Below are positions 58,587-64,000 of a DNA stretch of 64,000 bases, piece after piece. The DNA is from Paenibacillus sp. J45TS6. GTDB lineage: Bacteria; Bacillota; Bacilli; Paenibacillales; Paenibacillaceae. The first letter of the stretch is position 1, and each line of letters begins with the position of its first letter. Under the pieces are notes generated by a model. It had not been told where the DNA came from. It saw only the letters and a program-made list of their open reading frames with translations, and did no database searches. The stretch is taken from the NCBI RefSeq assembly GCF_018403285.1, contig NZ_BOSJ01000002.1, positions 1 to 64,000 on the forward strand. The letters run 5' to 3'. A program made the translations under genes and the position numbers.

Positions 58587-58604
58587 ATATACTTTTTTAT
58601 TCAT
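58587..58604 (-). promoter_or_regulatory. Possible ArgR/AhrC operator (ARG box) before argC
   Basis: The minus strand reads GATGAATAAAAAAGTATA, which shares 12 of 18 positions with the AhrC box CATGAATAAAAATTCAAG; the left half TGAAT is perfect, the right half degenerate. It sits at the predicted start of argC transcription. Confidence 0.45.
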
Positions 58605-58614
58605 CGATGTGCAT

Positions 58615-58644
58615 TATTATACATTGGTGTTTATATAAATACAA
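58615..58644 (-). promoter_or_regulatory. argC operon promoter (sigma-A, extended -10)
   Basis: On the minus strand TTGTAT (58639-58644), 18-nt spacer, TATAAT (58615-58620), with TG one base upstream of the -10. The start would be near 58608, about 95 nt before argC. The surrounding spacer to cls (58515-58807) is very A/T-rich and holds no gene. Confidence 0.6.
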
Positions 58645-58807
58645 CACTTTATACATTATTCTATACAAATCAAATCATTCATTATGATTTAGCACCCAGG
58701 GATTCGGTGAAAAATGAAATATCTATTTCCGATGTTTCCAACAGAGTGTTATGATGCATAATAGGGTTTAAATAAATCTATATATCATATTTAAAGGAGC
58801 TATCGCT

Positions 58808-60256
58808 TTGGATATTAATCACATCAGCTCTATTATCATCCTGGTGATCAATATGCTGCTCGCGGCAGCTGTTGTTTTCCTGGAACGAAAGGACGCTACC
58901 TCGACGTGGGCTTGGCTGCTTGTGCTCACCTTCATTCCGATTCTCGGATTTGTTCTCTACCTGCTGCTTGGTCAGAACCTCACTCGCTATCGCCTCTTTC
59001 AATGGAAGGAACGCGCTAAACTTAATATCGACCAGATGGTCATTGATCAAGTTCATCTTTTGCAGGAAAAAGATTTCCCGTTTCGCAAACCAGACACTTT
59101 AGAGTACAAAGACTTCATCTATATGCATCTTATACAAAATGGAGCTCTATTCACCGAAGATAACAAGGTTGATATCTTTGTAGACGGTCATCAGAAGTTT
59201 GATAAACTGCTTGAAGATATTAATAACGCGAAAGACCATATTCACATTCAGTACTACATCTATCGTTCTGATGGACTTGGAAAACAAATTCGGGATGCAC
59301 TGATCAAGAAGGCTAAGGAAGGCATTTATGTACGAGTTCTATATGATGCGCTTGGTTCTAGAACGCTGAGAAAACGTTTCTTTAAGGAACTGACTGCAGC
59401 TGGAGGAAAAGTGGAAGTGTTTTTCCCATCCAAACTAAGTCCCATTAACCTTCGACTGAACTACCGAAATCACCGAAAACTCGTCATTATTGATGGACAG
59501 ATTGGATATACGGGTGGATTCAATGTAGGAGATGAGTATCTCGGACTCGACAAAAAATTTGGGTACTGGCGTGACACGCATCTGCGAATTCAAGGAACTG
59601 CAGTTGCGACACTTCAAGCTCGCTTTATCATGGACTGGAACGAAGCATCTCGATATCATGACATCACGTTTGTACCTGCACATTTTCCTGAACCAGAGAA
59701 AACAGGCCATGTAGGGATGCAGATCGTTACCAGCGGACCAGATGCAGAAATCGAACATATCAAGAACGGGTACATAAAAATGATATCTGCGGCCAAAAAA
59801 TCAATCCTGATTCAGACCCCGTATTTTATCCCGGATGCTAGTATGCTCGATGCTGTCCGTATCGCTTGTTTGTCGGGGATTGATGTACGTATCATGATTC
59901 CGAATAAACCGGACCATATGTTTGTATACTGGGCAACCACTTCCTATGTTGGTGAACTGATTAAAGTGGGCGCAAAAATCTTTGTTTATGACAATGGATT
60001 CCTCCATACCAAAATGATTGTCGTCGATAATAAAATAGCAACGATCGGTTCGGCTAATTTCGATGTGCGCAGCTCCCGTCTGAACTTTGAAATCAATGCT
60101 TTTATCTACGATACTGATATTGCACAGCAGCTGACCGATGCTTTCGAAAAAGACTTACAGCTCTCAGCCGAGCTGACAGAGGAACATTACAAGCAGCGTT
60201 CCCTCTGGATTCGCTTTAAGGAATCCATCTCCAGATTGCTTTCACCTATCTTGTAA
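58808..60256 (+). CDS. cls: Cardiolipin synthase (phospholipase D family)
   Basis: Joins two phosphatidylglycerols into cardiolipin in the membrane. 482 aa. Two N-terminal hydrophobic segments (about 3-24 and 33-55, the latter with WAWLLVLTFIPILGFVLYLLLG) precede two HKD motifs: HRKLVIIDGQIGYTGGFN (about 222-239) and HTKMIVVDNKIATIGSANFD (about 400-419). The start is TTG at 58808 with AAAGGAG 8 nt upstream. Divergent from argC; a perfect terminator follows. Confidence 0.95.
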   Translation: MDINHISSIIILVINMLLAAAVVFLERKDATSTWAWLLVLTFIPILGFVLYLLLGQNLTRYRLFQWKERAKLNIDQMVIDQVHLLQEKDFPFRKPDTLEYKDFIYMHLIQNGALFTEDNKVDIFVDGHQKFDKLLEDINNAKDHIHIQYYIYRSDGLGKQIRDALIKKAKEGIYVRVLYDALGSRTLRKRFFKELTAAGGKVEVFFPSKLSPINLRLNYRNHRKLVIIDGQIGYTGGFNVGDEYLGLDKKFGYWRDTHLRIQGTAVATLQARFIMDWNEASRYHDITFVPAHFPEPEKTGHVGMQIVTSGPDAEIEHIKNGYIKMISAAKKSILIQTPYFIPDASMLDAVRIACLSGIDVRIMIPNKPDHMFVYWATTSYVGELIKVGAKIFVYDNGFLHTKMIVVDNKIATIGSANFDVRSSRLNFEINAFIYDTDIAQQLTDAFEKDLQLSAELTEEHYKQRSLWIRFKESISRLLSPIL

Positions 60257-60280
60257 GATGATACTTACATGTATAAATAC

Positions 60281-60318
60281 AAAAATGGACAGACCGATGA
60301 AGGTCTGTCCATTTTTTA
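60281..60318 (+). terminator. Bidirectional terminator, cls / YitT-family gene
   Basis: Perfect 14-bp stem AAAATGGACAGACC/GGTCTGTCCATTTT with a 6-nt loop and T runs on both sides, between converging genes. Confidence 0.93.
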
Positions 60319-60374
60319 TTGTTTACGATCTAGTTAGCCGTTTTCTACTCCTGACCTACCATATGCTCAGCAGT

Positions 60375-61265
60375 TTAAGCTCTAGTAAATCCTTCACCTA
60401 ATACTTCGTGTGCATTCGTAATCGTCACAAAGGCATTCGGGTCAACCGAACGTACAAGTGCTTTTAAACGGGTGATTTCATTTTGTGCAACAACGACCAT
60501 CAGCACCGTCCGATCATCATCTGTGTAACCGCCTTGTGCGGAAAGTTTTGTTAAACCACGGTCCAGATCATCGAGAATTGCTTTTGAAATGGACTCTGTT
60601 TGTTCCGAAATAATATAAGCAACTTTGGAGGTGCCAAAGCCCATTTCAACAGAGTCAATTACTTTACCTGTGACATACAAACTGATTAGAGCAAACAAAG
60701 AGTTCTCCAGTGACAGTATCCACCCCGCCAGAATAATGACGGTTCCATCAAGCAGCATGACACATAAGGAAAGACGTAAACCGCTAAATTTCTGAATGAT
60801 CTGTGCAAGAATCGTAAGACCACCCGTTGAACCGCGGCCCCGGTATACAATCCCAATTCCTAAACCTACTCCGATCCCGCCGAAAATGGATGCCAAAAGC
60901 GGATTGTTTGTCGGAACTGCCCATGTATCCGTCAGATAAACAAAGAAGGGAAGCATAAAACTTCCGAGCAAGGATCGAACTCCATATTGTCTGCCGAGAA
61001 TGAGATAACCGGCAATAAATAGAGGGATATTGAGTGCCCACTGGGTATATGCAGGTTCCACGCCCCACGCTTCCTGCACGAGGATCGATATTCCCGATAC
61101 ACCGCCTGATGCAATCTGATTGGGAACAAGGAATAAATTAAAGGCAATCGCCATAACAAACGATCCAAATATAATCAGAAATGTATCTAGTGCCATCCTT
61201 AGCGGTCCATCAATCGGAATGATGGAGTTCCATCTTTTGTTTTTGGGTTGTTGTGCTTGCTGCAT
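60375..61265 (-). CDS. yvjA: YitT-family membrane protein (YvjA-like)
   Basis: 296 aa. Five to six hydrophobic segments between about residues 25 and 210 (FLIIFGSFVMAIAFNLFLVP, ASIFGGIGVGLGIGIVYRG, LSLCVMLLDGTVIILAGWI), then the C-terminal DUF2179 domain (about 225-290: DDRTVLMVVVAQNEITRLKALVRSVD, NAHEVLGEGF). Function unknown; the C-terminal fold resembles small regulatory domains. In B. subtilis the homologue yvjA sits next to prfB, as here. GGAGA is 10 nt before ATG. Confidence 0.85.
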   Translation of the reverse strand: MQQAQQPKNKRWNSIIPIDGPLRMALDTFLIIFGSFVMAIAFNLFLVPNQIASGGVSGISILVQEAWGVEPAYTQWALNIPLFIAGYLILGRQYGVRSLLGSFMLPFFVYLTDTWAVPTNNPLLASIFGGIGVGLGIGIVYRGRGSTGGLTILAQIIQKFSGLRLSLCVMLLDGTVIILAGWILSLENSLFALISLYVTGKVIDSVEMGFGTSKVAYIISEQTESISKAILDDLDRGLTKLSAQGGYTDDDRTVLMVVVAQNEITRLKALVRSVDPNAFVTITNAHEVLGEGFTRA

Positions 61266-61376
61266 TACGTTCTAATCTCCCCTTAAAATAATATCGCTAT
61301 ATATTTATTTCATAATTCACGCCACAAGGATGAAAATGATCTAAGTATGAAAGATGTATCCAATATTTCAACCAGC

Positions 61377-61424
61377 AAAAAAATTCCTACATGGTTATAC
61401 TTCCCCTTTACCATGTAGGAATTC
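61377..61424 (-). terminator. prfB terminator
   Basis: Perfect 14-bp stem AATTCCTACATGGT/ACCATGTAGGAATT followed by T7 on the minus strand, 9 bp after the prfB stop. Confidence 0.92.
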
Positions 61425-61432
61425 CCTATAAA

Positions 61433-62546
61433 TTATTCAGACTCCACCTTAATTTGCTTGCGGAGATATCCGTCAATAAACGGATCCAGGTCACCATCCA
61501 TGACAGCACCTACGTTCCCTGACTCCACACTTGTACGGTGATCCTTTACCATACTATAGGGATGGAACACGTAGGAGCGAATCTGGCTTCCCCATGCAAT
61601 ATCCGATTGTTCTCCTCGGATTTCATCCAGTTGTTTTCTTTGTTCTTCTATTTTACGCTCGTAGAGTTTAGAACGAAGCATCGTCATCGCACGCTCACGG
61701 TTCTTGATCTGAGAGCGTTCATTCTGACACGTTACGACTACACCTGTAGGTAAATGGGTGATACGAACCGCGGAATCCGTCGTATTGATATGCTGACCAC
61801 CGGCGCCACTTGCCCGGTACGTATCAATCTTCAGATCTTCCGTCCGGATATCGACTTCTACATCTTCCGTAATTTCCGGTACGACATCGCAAGATACAAA
61901 AGAAGTGTGTCTACGGCCAGAAGAATCAAAAGGTGAGATCCGAACCAGTCGGTGTACTCCTTTTTCCGCTTTTAGATAACCGTAGGCATTATATCCTTTG
62001 ATGGAGAGGGTTACACTTTTAATGCCCGCTTCATCTCCCGCTAGATAGTCTAGCACTTCCACTTTAAAGCCATGTTTCTCGGCCCAGCGTGTATACATAC
62101 GAAGCAGCATCTCGCCCCAATCCTGGGATTCCGTTCCGCCTGCCCCTGGGTGAAGTTCAAGAATCGCATTCATTTTGTCATAAGGCTGATCAAGAAGTAA
62201 CTGTAGTTCAAACTCATCCAGCTTATTCACAAGCGATTTGATGGTCTCTCCTACTTCAGCAGCGACATCTTCATCACCCTCTTCATCGGCAAGTTCGATC
62301 ATCATTGTGGCATCATCATATTCTCGTTGTAACTTCAAATAATCGTCCACGGATCCTTTTACCGCGTTCATTTCGGCAATAATTGCCTGTGCTTTATCAC
62401 TATCGTCCCAAAAATCAGGTGCAGACATTTTCTCTTCAAAGTTAGCAATCATTTCATTCTTCAGGTCTAAGTCAAAGAGACCCCCTAAGGTTCGTTAATT
62501 TCTTGCTGATTTCACGCAAATCTTGTTTTACGGACGGATCGATCAT
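61433..62546 (-). CDS. prfB: Peptide chain release factor 2 (RF2), with programmed +1 frameshift
   Basis: Releases finished proteins at UAA and UGA. The gene is read in two frames: 24 codons from ATG at 62546 ([20 protein letters not shown]...), then an in-frame TGA at 62474-62472 at which the ribosome shifts +1 to continue through 346 further codons to 61433, giving about 370 aa. The second frame has the SPF anticodon-like tripeptide ([12 protein letters not shown]) and the GGQ catalytic motif (SGAGGQHIN). The zero frame alone would give only a 24-residue peptide; low RF2 favours the shift and thus autoregulates. GAGAGG lies about 10 nt before ATG. Confidence 0.96.
62472..62486 (-). promoter_or_regulatory. 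RF2 programmed frameshift site
   Basis: On the minus strand AGGGGG (62481-62486), an internal Shine-Dalgarno-like sequence, is followed by TCT and CTTTGAC, where CTT (62475-62477) is the slippery codon and TGA (62472-62474) the stop. This is the widespread bacterial prfB signal with AGGGGG-N3-CTT-TGA-C. Confidence 0.95.
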
Positions 62547-62664
62547 ACTACAAATTCCTCTCTTTACTGTAGATAAAGCCCCATCAGAGCCTGCCAGGTA
62601 TACTAGCAAGCTCCAAGGAGCCGTATAGGTTGTTACATGTTTAAATTATTGTATGGCTGGATGA

Positions 62665-64000
62665 TTAATTTTGTCCATGGCATTGTTTATATTTCTTGCC
62701 GCTGCCGCATGGACAAGGATCGTTACGTCCGATCTGGTCATCCACTTTCACAGGACGTTTCTCCGCAGGTTCGCCGCTGGTAGAAATCTTGTTCTCATCG
62801 ACTACCGCTTGACGTTCCTGGTTGCTCTCGATTTGAGCTCTCATGACATAGGTCGCAACTTCTTCCTGGATGGTAGCGATCATCTCATGGAACATCGCAA
62901 ACCCTTCAAACTGGTATTCGCGAAGCGGATCAGTACCGCCGTATGCTCTCAGGTGAATCCCTTGACGGAGTTGATCCATCGCATCGATGTGATCCATCCA
63001 TTTGCTGTCTACAGAACGAAGCACGATAACTTTCTCGAATTCACGAACCATATCTTCCCCGATTCGTTCTTCTCGCTCGTCATATTTCTTCTGAACTTTA
63101 GCGAAAATAAATTCGACAATCTCTTCGATTTCTTTGCCCCATAGATCGTCGCGTGTAATGGCGCCTTCTTCAAGCATTTTGCTGTTGATATAGTCTGCCA
63201 CTTCTTGCAGTTCCCAGTTCTCAGGAATGTCATCTACACAGTGTGCTTCCACATTACGCTGAATGGTTCCGCGAATCATCTCCATAACAATGGTTTTGAT
63301 GTTCTCGGACTCGAGCACTTCACGGCGCTGTTTATAAATAACTTCACGCTGCTGATTCATAACATCATCGTACTGGAGTACGACTTTACGCATATCAAAG
63401 TTATTGCCCTCTACCCGTTTTTGAGCAGATTCTACAGCACGTGTAATCATTTTACTCTCAATTGGTTGATCTTCTTCAAATCCAAGACGCTCCATCATGT
63501 TCAGTACATTATCTGCACCAAAACGTTTCATCAGCTCATCTCCAAGAGAGAGATAGAACTGTGTGGAACCTGGATCACCTTGACGTCCTGCACGGCCCCG
63601 AAGCTGGTTATCAATCCGGCGGGATTCGTGACGTTCCGTACCAATGATATGAAGGCCGCCTAGTTCAGCTACGCCATCACCCAAAATAATATCGGTACCC
63701 CGTCCAGCCATGTTCGTTGCAATCGTAACTGCACCCGCTTGGCCAGCACCGGAGATAATCTGTGCTTCTTCTGCATGGTATTTCGCATTCAGTACCTGAT
63801 GCTTCACGCCTTTGCGTTTGAGCATTTCGGAGAGAAGTTCAGAGTTCTCGATGGAAATCGTACCTACGAGTACCGGCTGGTTCTTCGCATGACGTTCTAC
63901 GATCTCATTCACGACTGCTTTAAACTTACCTTCCACACTCTTGTACACAATATCCGCCATATCATCACGCTGATTCGGACGGTTGGTTGGTACTTGGAGT
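62665..64000 (-). CDS. secA: Preprotein translocase ATPase SecA, C-terminal part (partial)
   Basis: Motor of the Sec export pathway. The reading frame is open to the right edge; about 445 codons are visible. It starts within nucleotide-binding domain 2 ([69 protein letters not shown]), then the helical scaffold and wing, and ends with the zinc-binding SEC-C motif [17 protein letters not shown]. An ATG at 63960 is internal, not the start. secA-prfB adjacency, 118 bp apart, is the usual Bacillota arrangement. Confidence 0.97.
   Translation of the reverse strand, partial: LQVPTNRPNQRDDMADIVYKSVEGKFKAVVNEIVERHAKNQPVLVGTISIENSELLSEMLKRKGVKHQVLNAKYHAEEAQIISGAGQAGAVTIATNMAGRGTDIILGDGVAELGGLHIIGTERHESRRIDNQLRGRAGRQGDPGSTQFYLSLGDELMKRFGADNVLNMMERLGFEEDQPIESKMITRAVESAQKRVEGNNFDMRKVVLQYDDVMNQQREVIYKQRREVLESENIKTIVMEMIRGTIQRNVEAHCVDDIPENWELQEVADYINSKMLEEGAITRDDLWGKEIEEIVEFIFAKVQKKYDEREERIGEDMVREFEKVIVLRSVDSKWMDHIDAMDQLRQGIHLRAYGGTDPLREYQFEGFAMFHEMIATIQEEVATYVMRAQIESNQERQAVVDENKISTSGEPAEKRPVKVDDQIGRNDPCPCGSGKKYKQCHGQN

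Noticed and set aside
62452-62546. prfB as a frameshifted pseudogene
   Set aside because: The TGA, the slippery CTT and AGGGGG are the standard RF2 regulatory signal.
63960-64000. secA starting at the ATG near 63960
   Set aside because: The frame continues upstream through TNRPNQRDD, a conserved internal SecA segment, to the window edge.

Overview
The window looks like chromosome from a Paenibacillus-type member of the Bacillota. Evidence is gene content and order: pcrB-pcrA-ligA next to an rRNA operon; secA-prfB-(YitT family) and ftsE-ftsX-peptidase-ctp-minJ-uvrB-uvrA, which follow the Bacillus subtilis secA-to-uvrA neighbourhood; Gram-positive ribosome-binding sites; frequent TTG starts; and stem-plus-T-run terminators. 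No phage, transposase, CRISPR array or tRNA was seen.

Layout. 1-505: the 5' end of a 16S rRNA gene on the minus strand, its leader with tandem promoters, and the ligA terminator. 506-6078 (minus): ligA, pcrA, pcrB. 6460-20488 (minus): a surface-glycan cluster with an initiating sugar-phosphate transferase, three stand-alone family 2 glycosyltransferases, rfbABCD for dTDP-L-rhamnose, two large proteins fusing a family 2 glycosyltransferase to a CDP-glycerol glycerophosphotransferase, and an ABC exporter pair. A Wzy/WaaL-type ligase with a helical-repeat tail faces the other way (20600-23068), followed by galU. This set resembles S-layer or teichoic-acid-like glycan clusters of Paenibacillus and Geobacillus. 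The 13.2-20.5 kb part is visibly richer in A+T than its surroundings.

24196-30514 (minus): a double-length U32 peptidase-family protein, a secreted copper-amine-oxidase-N-domain protein, a secreted HtrA-like protease and a small membrane protein. 30722-36411 (minus): uvrA and uvrB, separated by about 830 bp of hairpins that include seven copies of an exact 69-bp tandem repeat. motAB (plus) diverges from uvrB. 38317-44409 (minus): minJ-like PDZ protein, ctp protease, M23 murein hydrolase, ftsX, ftsE, all concerned with division and cell-wall remodelling. A vanW-family gene faces the other way.

46200-48391 (minus): a yhbDEF-type operon (MerR-like regulator plus two bactofilin-like proteins). 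Upstream lies a dense cluster of DnaA-box-like 9-mers and ACAATGTTA-type inverted repeats, then an esterase gene (plus). 49879-58514 (minus): argC-argJ-argB-argD-argF, then argG-argH, a complete glutamate-to-arginine route apart from any separate N-acetylglutamate synthase, which the bifunctional ArgJ can replace. 58808-60256 (plus): cardiolipin synthase. 60375-64000 (minus): a YitT-family protein, prfB with its programmed +1 frameshift, and the C-terminal part of secA, cut by the window edge.

The least explained sequences are the covarying hairpin array between uvrB and uvrA and the DnaA-box-like cluster upstream of yhbD.
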